A model generated the notes under the pieces. It was not told where the DNA came from, did not search any database, and saw only the letters and a program-made list of their open reading frames with translations. A stretch of DNA of 64,000 nt from the IMG/VR virus record IMGVR_UViG_3300042466_001120, positions 45,015-109,014 of that record; one strand, given 5' to 3'. Origin of the DNA: a virus. This document shows positions 50,109 to 58,838 of the stretch, in pieces. The position numbers and the translations under genes were made by a program. Position 1 is the first letter of the stretch, and each line of letters begins with the position of its first letter.

Positions 50109-50315
50109 ATGAAAAAGTTTCTTTTATTGGTTTTGTCTTATGTTCTGTCATTCAGTATTGTTTGGGTTGGTTTGGGGTTGTTCAAATACTATTTGGAATC
50201 AGAATCATCAATCGGAACTTTTTTAATTGGATTAGTTGGTTTTTTCGTTGCCATTAATCCTGCTATGGATGTTTGGGAAAAATTATTCAAACGCTGGTTT
50301 AAAATCAAAGAATAA
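50109..50315 (+). CDS. Small membrane protein
   Basis: 68 residues with two hydrophobic helices (about 3-25 and 36-55) and a basic end (KLFKRWFKIKE). A holin-like shape; 3.6 kb upstream of the endolysin. Confidence 0.55.
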   Translation: MKKFLLLVLSYVLSFSIVWVGLGLFKYYLESESSIGTFLIGLVGFFVAINPAMDVWEKLFKRWFKIKE

Positions 50316-50369
50316 TAATTTAATAGTATGATCCACTCAAGAGGAGTGTTGGAACGGAGTTTGTTAATC

Positions 50370-50378
50370 TATTTATAA
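50370..50378 (+). promoter_or_regulatory. TATTTATAA element
   Basis: 12 bases before the ATG at 50391. Confidence 0.4.
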
Positions 50379-50390
50379 AAAAAAAACACT

Positions 50391-50474
50391 ATGGAAGTAA
50401 TTATCGCATGTTTAGTACCGATCGCGTTGATAGGTATTATGGTAGTATCTTATTTGACCTACAAGGGGAGATAA
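50391..50474 (+). CDS. 27-residue membrane peptide
   Basis: MEVIIACLVPIALIGIMVVSYLTYKGR: single hydrophobic helix, with its own TATTTATAA element and a terminator behind it. Confidence 0.5.
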   Translation: MEVIIACLVPIALIGIMVVSYLTYKGR

Positions 50475-50477
50475 AAA

Positions 50478-50497
50478 AAGGGACCGAAGTCCCTTTA
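50478..50497. terminator. Bidirectional terminator hairpin
   Basis: AAAGGGAC-CGAA-GTCCCTTT between convergent genes; A/T runs on both sides. Confidence 0.7.
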
Positions 50498-50499
50498 TG

Positions 50500-51108
50500 T
50501 TATTTAATGTCTGTTGACTCTATTAGAGTATATGAAAACTTGTTTCCGTGAATTTTAGATGCCTTCTTACATAAAGACATAAACACATCAAAGTCTTTTA
50601 CTCTTTTAAATACTTGACAACCCTCACTCCAATTTTCAACCCACTGTGAGTCTTGACCTGCTTTGTGGATGTTAATACCAAAAATACCAGTATCGGTTTT
50701 TGTTTCTTCAAAAATAAGATCTTTGTTTGCATCTCTCCATACAGTTACATTTCCTAATCTTTGACAAAGAGCTTCATATTTTCCTTGATGTAAATCAATT
50801 TTCCATACACCTCTGTACTGACCCGGTACTAATCTTGCAACACCATTTTTGTTATGGAATTGTTGAACACCCTTTTTACCTGGATCACATGTTGCCATCC
50901 AACAATAGTATTGCCAAGCACCTTTTTCATCTTTAAATGATAATGTTAGATGATCGTCAAACACATTGGTCACTTTTTTATAAACCGCTGGTGACGTGTT
51001 TCTTACTCCTACGATATTCACATCGTAACTTTTGTTGTTTGCGTCTTCAAACCAAACATACCCTTTGGCTTTTACGGCAGCCTCAACCTGTTCTCTTGTG
51101 TAACTCAT
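50500..51108 (-). CDS. L,D-transpeptidase-like (YkuD-type) protein
   Basis: 202 residues. The C-terminal part has GIFGINIHKAGQDSQWVENWSEGCQVF, matching the YkuD catalytic pattern H...S-x-G-C. The N-terminal half contains a WQYYCWMATCDPG segment. Such domains in phages may cut or remodel peptidoglycan crosslinks. It is divergent from the histidine kinase gene; the 78-bp spacer must hold both promoters. Confidence 0.7.
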   Translation of the reverse strand: MSYTREQVEAAVKAKGYVWFEDANNKSYDVNIVGVRNTSPAVYKKVTNVFDDHLTLSFKDEKGAWQYYCWMATCDPGKKGVQQFHNKNGVARLVPGQYRGVWKIDLHQGKYEALCQRLGNVTVWRDANKDLIFEETKTDTGIFGINIHKAGQDSQWVENWSEGCQVFKRVKDFDVFMSLCKKASKIHGNKFSYTLIESTDIK

Positions 51109-51175
51109 AATAATTAATTTTGATTATAAATATTGTGATTTTTGAAAAGTAAATAGGTTTTTTAAGGTATTGTCA

Positions 51176-51184
51176 TATTTATTA
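51176..51184 (+). promoter_or_regulatory. TATTTATTA element of the signalling-lysis operon
   Basis: Two bases before the histidine kinase ATG. TTTTGAAAAG, as in the 26-base repeats at 47.3 kb, lies about 35 bases upstream. Confidence 0.5.
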
Positions 51185-51186
51185 AT

Positions 51187-52806
51187 ATGAAATATCGTTT
51201 AAGAATAAAAATAACATTAGTTATCGCCGCTTTACTAATGATTGCATTTATGTGTGTTAAAATTGCGGTTCTTATTGGGTTACGAGAATCTACAGAAACA
51301 ACTAGATGGCTAGAATTTTTTGGGGTTATTTCTCTCATCCCTATATCTGCGTTATTAATTAAAGACTTTATCAATTCCACTAAAGATACTGTATCTAAAG
51401 AATCGGTGGATAAATTGGTAGAATTAAAACATTTCTTAGATTCTTCTTCCATCATATCTAAAGCTGATGCAAAAGGAAAGATTACATACGTTAATCAAAA
51501 ATTTACCGAAATCTCAGGTTATTCATTAGAAGATGTTCTTGGTAAAGACCACAATATTGTAAATTCTGGAACACACCCAAAAGAGTTTTGGTCTAATATG
51601 TATAAAACTGTTGTTGTGAATAAGGGTCTTTGGAATGAGGTTTGTGTCAATAGGGCAAAAGATGGAAGTCTTTATTATGTGGATACTTTTATTAAATGTA
51701 GTTTTGATGAAAACGGTAAATTGTTAGAGTTTATGTCAATTCGTCAAGACTTAACTTCTTTAAAAAAGACTGAACAAGAAATATCAAATAGAATGAATGC
51801 GATTAACAGATCAAATGCCGTTATTGAATTTGATTTAGATGGTAACATAAAATTTGCAAATGATTTATTTTTAAGTACTTTAGGTTATGATTCGCACGAT
51901 GAACTTGTTGGAAAACATCATAGTATATTTGTTGAAGATGTGGTAAAAGACTCTGAAGAATATTCAAACTTTTGGAAAACTTTAAAAGGTGGTCAATTCT
52001 TTATGGGTGAAATCATTAGAAAGAAAAAAAACGGATCTTTAATTTATCTCCAAGCGACATATAACCCCATCATAGGAACCGATGGGAAACCATATAGAGT
52101 AATGAAAATCGCCACTGACATCACCCAAAGTATTAATCAACAAATGGAGATTGAAAAGAAAAATACCTATTTAGAGCATGCCGCAAAGATATTAAGACAC
52201 GATATGCACTCTGGTATTAATACATATATGCCAAGAGGATTAAGCTCTTTAGAACGAAGATTAACTCCTGAAGATATAAAAAATTTAAAAATAGAATCCC
52301 CACTTAGAATGATTAAAGAAGGTTTAAAACATTCTCAAAAAGTATATAAAGGGGTTTACGAATTTACCAATTTGGTTAAAAGAGATGTTGTTTTAAATAA
52401 AGCGGAATGTGATTTAAAATTAATCCTATCTGATTATCTATCATCTACTGCATATATTAGTCAAGTTATTATAGATGAGTTACCAACTATTGAGGTAAAC
52501 GAAGCACTATTTTGTACTGCGGTTGATAACTTGATTAGAAACGGTTTAAAGTATAATGATTCGGATTCTAAATTTGTTAAAATAACTTCAGACGAGAATT
52601 ATGTTTACATTCAAGATAATGGTAGAGGAATCACACAAGAAGATTTTGATCACCTATGTAAACCATATACCAGAAAAGAAGGACAAAAAGAATCTGGCAC
52701 TGGTTTGGGTTTAAATATTTGTGTTGCTATATTAGAAGAACACGGGTTTAATATTACCTGTGAGAAAAATGAAATAGGAACAAAAATGAAAATAAAAATA
52801 AAATAA
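51187..52806 (+). CDS. Membrane PAS-PAS histidine kinase
   Basis: 539 residues. Two N-terminal transmembrane helices (about 9-30 and 43-60), PAS domain 1 (about 90-200, ITYVNQKFTEISGYS...KDGSLYYVDT), PAS domain 2 (about 210-320, KFANDLFLSTLGY), phosphoacceptor helix HAAKILRHDMHSGI (His about 338), and HATPase_c boxes N DNLIRNGLKYND, G1 IQDNGRGI and G2 GTGLGLNICVAIL. All catalytic parts are intact. A complete histidine kinase on a phage is very rare. First gene of an operon with a receiver protein and, downstream, the lysis genes. Confidence 0.92.
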   Translation: MKYRLRIKITLVIAALLMIAFMCVKIAVLIGLRESTETTRWLEFFGVISLIPISALLIKDFINSTKDTVSKESVDKLVELKHFLDSSSIISKADAKGKITYVNQKFTEISGYSLEDVLGKDHNIVNSGTHPKEFWSNMYKTVVVNKGLWNEVCVNRAKDGSLYYVDTFIKCSFDENGKLLEFMSIRQDLTSLKKTEQEISNRMNAINRSNAVIEFDLDGNIKFANDLFLSTLGYDSHDELVGKHHSIFVEDVVKDSEEYSNFWKTLKGGQFFMGEIIRKKKNGSLIYLQATYNPIIGTDGKPYRVMKIATDITQSINQQMEIEKKNTYLEHAAKILRHDMHSGINTYMPRGLSSLERRLTPEDIKNLKIESPLRMIKEGLKHSQKVYKGVYEFTNLVKRDVVLNKAECDLKLILSDYLSSTAYISQVIIDELPTIEVNEALFCTAVDNLIRNGLKYNDSDSKFVKITSDENYVYIQDNGRGITQEDFDHLCKPYTRKEGQKESGTGLGLNICVAILEEHGFNITCEKNEIGTKMKIKIK

Positions 52807-52824
52807 AAAACAAAAAAGAAAAAA

Positions 52825-53262
52825 ATGATTGATTCAATTTTATTAGTAGATGATGAGGATTTATTCCATTTGGTATTTGAAGACGCTTGTTCGTTACTTG
52901 ACATAAGTTTGTCTTTAAATGCGTTAAATAGTTCTGACGAGGCAGCAAAACTATTTCAAAAATGGTTCCAGGATGGTGACAATAATGATAAACCTGAATG
53001 TGTGTTTGTTGACTTAAACATAATTGGTAGTTCTTTTGATGGTATAGAGTTAATTAGAAAAGTTAATTTTGAATATGGTAATCACGTAGTTATTGGTATC
53101 ATATCATCATCAAACGAACCGGAAGAACAAGCAAAAGCGCTCCAGGCTGGTGCTCAATTCTGGATTATTAAATCAGATGATATTGAACCTCGTTTAGAAG
53201 AGTTTAGAAAAGATTATGACGGTTACAAAAATAGAACCTTACCTTTTAAAGTATATAAATGA
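52825..53262 (+). CDS. Single-domain response regulator (receiver)
   Basis: 145 residues: acidic pocket LLVDDED, phosphoacceptor Asp in CVFVDLNI, Ser-rich IISSSNEP at the Thr/Ser position and Lys in FWIIKSDD. No output domain. It is the obvious partner of the kinase 18 bases upstream, and may act by protein binding. It overlaps the next gene by 4 bases. Confidence 0.9.
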   Translation: MIDSILLVDDEDLFHLVFEDACSLLDISLSLNALNSSDEAAKLFQKWFQDGDNNDKPECVFVDLNIIGSSFDGIELIRKVNFEYGNHVVIGIISSSNEPEEQAKALQAGAQFWIIKSDDIEPRLEEFRKDYDGYKNRTLPFKVYK

Positions 53263-53933
53263 TAAAGTTAGATAAAAATAGTGAAGAAAAGTTAATAAAC
53301 CTACTTGAGTCCAAGAACATTGGACTTGAGGGGAATGTTATAAAGTTGATTGAATCGGACAACGATTCGTTTAAAGACTATTTAAAAAAATGTACGGATA
53401 AAGATAAAGATTCTAGACGAAAACGATTAGAGATTACTAAAAAAATACAATTACAAAACAATGAATTATCTGATCTAAACGAACAGAATCAAAAAATGAT
53501 GGAAGATCTTCAGTCCACACTAAAAGAGGCTGAAGAACAAAAAGTAAAGATTGAAGGGCAAAACGGAGAGTTGATTAATTGGAGAGAAGAGAACGAAAAG
53601 ATTCAACAGGAACTACAAAAGGAGATGATTAAATCTGAAACCGCAAGAATACGTGCGGAGGAAGCAAAAACAAACGCAATCAACGATCTTGACATACTTC
53701 AAAAGAAAAACCAAACAGAACTTATATCAACAATTGTTAGAGTTGCTCTTTATATTATTGTTGGTGTTGGTATTGTTACTACCGGAGTTTATGTATTCAC
53801 TCTTGTTATGGGTAAAGACACACAAGTTATTAGTGCTGCTTGGTCTAACATATTTGGTATACTTCTAACAAACGCATTCTCAATAGTAGGAACCATTATG
53901 GGTATTAAATACGCAACAGAAAATAAACAATAA
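53259..53933 (+). CDS. Membrane coiled-coil protein of the two-component operon
   Basis: 224 residues: long charged coiled coil (about 65-160) then two transmembrane helices (about 165-188 and 195-218). ATGA overlap with the receiver gene suggests stoichiometric, coupled expression. A candidate output of the signalling pair, for example a regulated membrane or holin-associated protein (inference). Confidence 0.7.
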   Translation: MIKLDKNSEEKLINLLESKNIGLEGNVIKLIESDNDSFKDYLKKCTDKDKDSRRKRLEITKKIQLQNNELSDLNEQNQKMMEDLQSTLKEAEEQKVKIEGQNGELINWREENEKIQQELQKEMIKSETARIRAEEAKTNAINDLDILQKKNQTELISTIVRVALYIIVGVGIVTTGVYVFTLVMGKDTQVISAAWSNIFGILLTNAFSIVGTIMGIKYATENKQ

Positions 53934-53944
53934 AACAAAAACGT

Positions 53945-54769
53945 ATGTTATTAAAAGTAGGATCTACAGGAGAAGATGTAAAAAAACTCCAAACAAAATT
54001 AGGATTAACCGCTGATGGTTCTTTTGGACCTAAAACTGAAACGGTGGTAAAAGAATGGCAAACTAAAAACGGATTAACCGCTGATGGTATTGTTGGTGAC
54101 GGTACTTGGTCTAAAATGTTCGGGACAACTCAAGTAGTAAAAGAAGATGTTGTGATTACACCGGTAACAGGATTGAATATTGAAAAACTAAAAGGTCACA
54201 TTCCTGATGTTGTTATCGCACAGATTCCTGAAACCGCAAAAAAATTTAATATCACAACTAACTTGAGACTTGCTCACTTCTTATCACAATGCGGTCACGA
54301 GTCAGGAGGTTTTAAGGCGGTATCAGAAAATTTAAATTATTCTGCCGACGGATTAAAAAGAACGTTTGGTAAATACTTTCCTGGTAACTTGGCTGAATCA
54401 TACGCAAAACAACCTGAAAAGATCGCATCAAGAGTCTATGCTGACCGTATGAGTAACGGAAACGAAGCGTCAAAAGAAGGATATAAATTTAGAGGTAGAG
54501 GATACATCCAATTAACAGGTAAAGGAAACTACACCAGTTTTACAAAATTTATCGGTGAAGATTGTGTTGCGAACCCTGACTTAGTTGCAACTAAATACCC
54601 ATTGGCATCTGCGGCATTTTTCTTTGACTCAAACAAACTTTGGTCAATATGTGATAAAGGAGCTGATGATGCTACGGTTACTGCGGTAACAAAAAGAGTA
54701 AATGGAGGAACAATAGGTCTTGCGGATAGAATTAAACACTTCAAAGAGTATTATAACTTATTAAAATAA
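53945..54769 (+). CDS. Endolysin: peptidoglycan-binding domain plus GH19 chitinase-type lysozyme
   Basis: 274 residues. Residues 1-65 are a PG_binding_1 domain (VKKLQTKLGLTADGSFGPKTETVVKEWQ...GIVGDGTWSKMFG). The rest is a glycoside hydrolase family 19 domain: LAHFLSQCGHESGGF, with the catalytic Glu in CGHESGG, and YKFRGRGYIQLTGKGNYTSF. No signal peptide, so export needs a holin. Twelve bases after the membrane coiled-coil gene. Confidence 0.92.
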   Translation: MLLKVGSTGEDVKKLQTKLGLTADGSFGPKTETVVKEWQTKNGLTADGIVGDGTWSKMFGTTQVVKEDVVITPVTGLNIEKLKGHIPDVVIAQIPETAKKFNITTNLRLAHFLSQCGHESGGFKAVSENLNYSADGLKRTFGKYFPGNLAESYAKQPEKIASRVYADRMSNGNEASKEGYKFRGRGYIQLTGKGNYTSFTKFIGEDCVANPDLVATKYPLASAAFFFDSNKLWSICDKGADDATVTAVTKRVNGGTIGLADRIKHFKEYYNLLK

Positions 54770-54778
54770 AATAAAAAA

Positions 54779-55633
54779 ATGGCAGAAAATAATACAATAT
54801 TTTTTAAACTTGAGGAATATTACGACAACGATGGATCTGAGGAGTTACAAGCATCTACCGATGTAAATGGTAAGGTTAATATCTCAGTAATTAATTTACT
54901 AAATAAGGAAACCGCTGCGGATCAACATAGAGAAGTTGTTGGTTTAACTCCATTATCACGATACACCATAAATGATACGACAGAAAATTTATTTAGTGTT
55001 AGTTTTATAACTGACGATGATGGGTATACTAAAGTTGACCTATCCAAAATGTTATTAAACACTACATTTATAAAGTTTTATCAAAAGTACAAAGGTGAGG
55101 TAACTTTAAATGTAACAATTGAAATACCAAAAACAAATAAATATAACGTTTTTGTTGGTAACGCTAAAATAACACCATCGTGGAAAAAAGAAGAATCAGG
55201 AATTATATTTGAAAGTTATGACTATTACAATAATGACGATACTATCATTTTATCACCAATTGAAGATAAAGTAACTGATTTGGCAACATTAAGACAAACA
55301 TATAAAACAGTTGAAGAAAATTACCTTTTAGTTAAAAAAAGATATGAGAGTCAAATTGTTGGTGAGGTTGATTTAGAAATTGATACTACGGAAACTTATG
55401 AACCTAAAAGTCTTAAAACCGTTATAACAAGATTATTAGAATTTCAAGTGGGTACTTTACAACCGGCACTTGAATATACAAAAACCGCAAAACTAACAAC
55501 AGAATACGACAGGTTAAACACAATGGATAAATTAGTTAATATTTTATCTAAAATGTATCCAAATATTACTATTGAAGATGGTGAAGGAATTCCTTATAAT
55601 TCGGATATTGATCCAAAATTGGAAACATTGTAA
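54779..55633 (+). CDS. Hypothetical structural-type protein
   Basis: 284 residues, beta-rich N-terminal two-thirds (VNGKVNISVINLL, EVTLNVTIEIPKTNKYNVFVGN) and a helical C-terminus. Its position between the endolysin and the holin-like gene suggests the same late operon. Could be a tail fibre or baseplate part. Confidence 0.55.
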   Translation: MAENNTIFFKLEEYYDNDGSEELQASTDVNGKVNISVINLLNKETAADQHREVVGLTPLSRYTINDTTENLFSVSFITDDDGYTKVDLSKMLLNTTFIKFYQKYKGEVTLNVTIEIPKTNKYNVFVGNAKITPSWKKEESGIIFESYDYYNNDDTIILSPIEDKVTDLATLRQTYKTVEENYLLVKKRYESQIVGEVDLEIDTTETYEPKSLKTVITRLLEFQVGTLQPALEYTKTAKLTTEYDRLNTMDKLVNILSKMYPNITIEDGEGIPYNSDIDPKLETL

Positions 55634-55642
55634 TATTTATAT
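55634..55642 (+). promoter_or_regulatory. TATTTATAT element
   Basis: 26 bases before the ATG at 55669; the longest spacing of the set. Confidence 0.35.
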
Positions 55643-55668
55643 ATAAATAAACTTTTAAATTTTCAATT

Positions 55669-55836
55669 ATGAAACTTACAAAAGAACAAGTATTAGGGAT
55701 CGTTAGACACACATTAACATTTGTTGGTGGTATTGTTGTAATGAAAGGTCTTGTTGATGAGACGGTCGTTACTGAGATCATCGGTGGTGTTATGACATTA
55801 GTCGGAACTATTTGGTCAGTTATTAACAAAAAATAA
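55669..55836 (+). CDS. Holin-like membrane protein
   Basis: 55 residues: N-terminal MKLTKEQVLGIVRH, two hydrophobic segments (TLTFVGGIVVMKGLV and IIGGVMTLVGTIWSVI) and a basic end. Size and topology fit a small class II holin; the endolysin lies 0.9 kb upstream. Followed by a strong terminator. Confidence 0.6.
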   Translation: MKLTKEQVLGIVRHTLTFVGGIVVMKGLVDETVVTEIIGGVMTLVGTIWSVINKK

Positions 55837-55855
55837 TTTTGTTAAATTAATACTT

Positions 55856-55882
55856 AACCCCCATAAAAAGTGGGGGTTTTTT
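55856..55882 (+). terminator. Intrinsic terminator of the lysis operon
   Basis: AACCCCCA-TAAAAAG-TGGGGGTT followed by T's. Confidence 0.85.
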
Positions 55883-55893
55883 AATTTATAATA

Positions 55894-55902
55894 TATTTAT
55901 TA
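55894..55902 (+). promoter_or_regulatory. TATTTATTA element
   Basis: Six bases before the ATG at 55909, right after a terminator. Confidence 0.5.
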
Positions 55903-55908
55903 ATTAGT

Positions 55909-56517
55909 ATGGAAAATTATGTAGGAATAGTGATCGCATTTATAACAGGTGTGATAGGACCAATCTTGGTTCTTTATATAAAGAGTAAGTTGGAGAAGAA
56001 GGAGAAACCTGATATGGTTAAGGAAACATTAAGGGTTGCGGAGTTGGTTACAAACAAAATAGAACACATTAAGGACGAATTTAATGCTGACAGAGTTTGG
56101 ATTACACAATTCCATAACGGAGGAAACTTCTACCCAACAGGTAAATCAATGGCAAAGTTTTCAATCATGTATGAAACGGTACATCCAGGTGTTCAATCAG
56201 TACAAAGTAACTTTCACAATATACCTGTTAATCTATTTTCAAAATCAATCAACCAACTATTAAGTAACGACGTTATAGAAATACCGGACTATAAAGACGA
56301 GACAATAGCGACTTATGGTTTAAAATATATTGCAGAAGATACTGGATGTAAATCAGGTTATTTATTTGCTATTAAAACTATTGATGATAGATTTATCGGG
56401 ACTTTAGGTGTTGAATATACAAAAAGAAAAACGAAATTAAATATTGAATCAATAAACCATTTATTAGTACATGCAACATCACTTGGTGGTGTACTTATGA
56501 CACACTTGCAACAATAA
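55909..56517 (+). CDS. Membrane-anchored GAF-like domain protein
   Basis: 202 residues. One N-terminal transmembrane helix (about 5-25), a short basic linker, then a GAF-like fold: DRVWITQFHNGGNFYPTGKSMAKFSIMYE...SGYLFAIKTIDDRFIGTLGVEYT. GAF domains bind small ligands; with the PAS kinase 3 kb upstream this is a second potential sensor in the late region. Confidence 0.65.
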   Translation: MENYVGIVIAFITGVIGPILVLYIKSKLEKKEKPDMVKETLRVAELVTNKIEHIKDEFNADRVWITQFHNGGNFYPTGKSMAKFSIMYETVHPGVQSVQSNFHNIPVNLFSKSINQLLSNDVIEIPDYKDETIATYGLKYIAEDTGCKSGYLFAIKTIDDRFIGTLGVEYTKRKTKLNIESINHLLVHATSLGGVLMTHLQQ

Positions 56518-56518
56518 C

Positions 56519-57049
56519 ATGTCAACAAAAAATAAAAAAATTATTCAAGCCAATATATTATCAGAACAAAGATATCTGAATAATAAATACTTAAACGAGG
56601 ATGAAGGGACAACAAGTGGAAACACTCAAAACACTAAAGAAACATTGCAAGATGTTGGTGTAAATTTAACGGATTCTGCAACACACAATTCTATTTTACA
56701 ACAATTAAAACCTTATAGTAATAAAGTCAATATTAATAGTTTAACTCCACACGTAGGTAAAGATAGTTTTTTTGATGAGTTAGGTAATTACGTAAGTTTA
56801 TCACCTGAGAAATCAAAAATAGATAGATCCACAATAACAGGACAAGAGTTAAAATTAAATTTACCTAACGGAATTAATTTAAAAGGTAGTTTTGATTTAA
56901 AAGACGGTGGGTTAGGTAGTGTATCGATTGGTAAAAACGTAAACATCGGAAACCAAAAGGTAAATTTATCACTTAAAACTAATGCGTTGACAGGAGGGAA
57001 CACAGCGCAAGTAGGGATTAAAATACCAATAGGTGGTAATAGACGTTAA
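56519..57049 (+). CDS. Leader-like protein
   Basis: 176 residues. N-terminus NKKIIQANILSEQRYLNNKYLNEDEG is a leader variant (basic, ends LSE/LNE). The C-terminal third is Gly/Asn-rich beta sequence (GSFDLKDGGLGSVSIGKNVNIGNQKVNLSLKTN), perhaps a small beta-barrel or beta-helix. Confidence 0.6.
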   Translation: MSTKNKKIIQANILSEQRYLNNKYLNEDEGTTSGNTQNTKETLQDVGVNLTDSATHNSILQQLKPYSNKVNINSLTPHVGKDSFFDELGNYVSLSPEKSKIDRSTITGQELKLNLPNGINLKGSFDLKDGGLGSVSIGKNVNIGNQKVNLSLKTNALTGGNTAQVGIKIPIGGNRR

Positions 57050-57055
57050 TTTAGA

Positions 57056-57628
57056 TTACTCAACTCTGAATATCTTTACATAATCAACAAATACAAATAT
57101 AGTACCGTCTTGATTCATAACCGAATGACAAGCAAACACTCCCGGTAAGTTTGAAGAATCAAACTCCATATTTTGAACTTGTTTGTGACCCTCAGAGTTT
57201 TCCCACGCAATTACAATTCTAGAAGCCAACTCATCATAAGAAGAATAATCCACGTTGGACTTAAATGCGTTTTCATATAAACTCATTTTTGGTAATCCGT
57301 TTTGTAACATTACACTTTCACCACCATAAATATTTTTGGCTTCAGATATTATTTTATTTCTTATTGAAAGATCGTTATATCTCTCTTTGTTTGGTGGGTG
57401 ATAAAAAGATCCCGATAACGAAACCTCAATACAATTAGGGTTTGAAAACAATTGATAAACGGATTTTGAAGTGATCAATGTATCAATACCTCTATCACGT
57501 CTTAATTTGTTTATCTCTATTAAAACTTTTTTATTTAAAAGTTGAGAGTTAAACGTGGAGTAAGTAACCCCCTGACCTAATACGAAATTTAGTACAAGAG
57601 AAAAAACAAGAACAAATAGGGTTTTCAT
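57056..57628 (-). CDS. Secreted CAP-superfamily protein
   Basis: 190 residues from the ATG at 57628, chosen for the signal peptide MKTLFVLVFSLVLNFVLGQ. CAP/SCP features: VLIEINKLRRDRGIDTL helix, ELASRIVIAWENSEGHKQVQNM (W-x-S-x-GH) and FACHS. It should be exported to the periplasm or outside. CAP proteins on phages are unusual. On the minus strand a TATATTTG-like element (57657-57664) lies upstream. Confidence 0.75.
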   Translation of the reverse strand: MKTLFVLVFSLVLNFVLGQGVTYSTFNSQLLNKKVLIEINKLRRDRGIDTLITSKSVYQLFSNPNCIEVSLSGSFYHPPNKERYNDLSIRNKIISEAKNIYGGESVMLQNGLPKMSLYENAFKSNVDYSSYDELASRIVIAWENSEGHKQVQNMEFDSSNLPGVFACHSVMNQDGTIFVFVDYVKIFRVE

Positions 57629-57683
57629 GAGATAATATTTTTGATTTATGATGATACAAATATACAAATTTATTTTTAATTCA

Positions 57684-57692
57684 TATTTATTA
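57684..57692 (+). promoter_or_regulatory. TATTTATTA element
   Basis: Two bases before the ATG at 57695. Confidence 0.5.
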
Positions 57693-57694
57693 AT

Positions 57695-58351
57695 ATGAGA
57701 AAAAATTTAATTTTAGAAAAAATAATATATAACATAAAAAAAAACCTAATCAACGAAAGAAAGTCAGATGAGTTATCAATGAAACTTTCCCGAATGGTTA
57801 TCAAGCAATTTAAAAAAGATGAGGACTTTGAGTTGTATGATTTAAGATTTGACAGGGGAGATGAGTATGCGGTCTTTGATTTCAAGTGTTATTTTTTGGA
57901 GGATATTGATTTGGACGATCCATTCTCAATACATGCTGAAGCAGATATGGAAGAGATATATATTGAGATTACATTCAACCCACAACATTTTCCTGAGAGT
58001 ATGAGTGATTTGGTTGCTGAAGTGAAAGAAACTATTGAACACGAGTTAGAACACGTTGAGCAACAAAATTTTGAGGATATGGAATTTGAACGTGAAGATG
58101 ATATTGAGGACGATGAAGAATACAATTTTAAATACCTGACATCTAACATAGAAATACCGGCATATGTAAGAGGTTTAATCAAAAGAGCTAACACCAAAAG
58201 AATGTCGTTGAAAGATGCGATGGATGAGTGGTTTAAAGAGAACAAAAGAAAGTTTAAAAATCCGACAACTGATTGGCCAAAAGTTAAAAAAGTTTGGATG
58301 AATTATGCTTCTGAAATGAGAGAAAAAGAAAAAATCAAAAAATTTAATTAA
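57695..58351 (+). CDS. Leader-bearing HExxH metallopeptidase-like protein
   Basis: 218 residues. Leader MRKNLILEKIIYNIKKNLINER; zincin motif TIEHELEHVEQQ (HELEH) at about residue 113, and EIPAYVRGLIKRA about 45 residues later, where the third ligand Glu is expected. An acidic stretch lies between. Likely a metalloprotease carried in the virion. Confidence 0.65.
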   Translation: MRKNLILEKIIYNIKKNLINERKSDELSMKLSRMVIKQFKKDEDFELYDLRFDRGDEYAVFDFKCYFLEDIDLDDPFSIHAEADMEEIYIEITFNPQHFPESMSDLVAEVKETIEHELEHVEQQNFEDMEFEREDDIEDDEEYNFKYLTSNIEIPAYVRGLIKRANTKRMSLKDAMDEWFKENKRKFKNPTTDWPKVKKVWMNYASEMREKEKIKKFN

Positions 58352-58400
58352 TTGTTTGTTTTATACCAGATGTTTTCCTAACTTTGGTAAAAAATAAATT

Positions 58401-58838
58401 ATGAGTGTTAAAGGTTGGACTAGACGGGTATACAAACGTTTAAAATTAAAATGGAATCGATGGGGTAAAACTCCAGGTATGTTTAAATTACCAGAAGAGA
58501 GGACGGGTTACGAACATAAATCTATGGCGATCTGCCGTAAGATGATTACCCATCCCGATTCAAAATTCACTATCGCACCACTTTCAGGTAAGAGATACAT
58601 AGTAAACAAAACCCTTGACATTTTTGTGATTATCTTAGACGGTAAAGTCGAGATCACCAATCACGTATATCATTATGTTATCACATTAAGTAGTGGTGAG
58701 ATTAAAAAATTAGTAAACTTTTTTGATAGTAAAGTGGATGATATTCGTGTAAAATATGAAGAAGAAATCAAATCACAAATCGGAAACACATTAGATAAAA
58801 TATATGAAAAAATCACAAAACAAGAATCCCTTAATTAA
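58401..58838 (+). CDS. Hypothetical protein
   Basis: 145 residues, basic N-terminus (GWTRRVYKRLKLKWNRWG), alpha/beta body, coiled C-terminus. First gene of a dense run of small genes. Not recognised. Confidence 0.6.
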   Translation: MSVKGWTRRVYKRLKLKWNRWGKTPGMFKLPEERTGYEHKSMAICRKMITHPDSKFTIAPLSGKRYIVNKTLDIFVIILDGKVEITNHVYHYVITLSSGEIKKLVNFFDSKVDDIRVKYEEEIKSQIGNTLDKIYEKITKQESLN

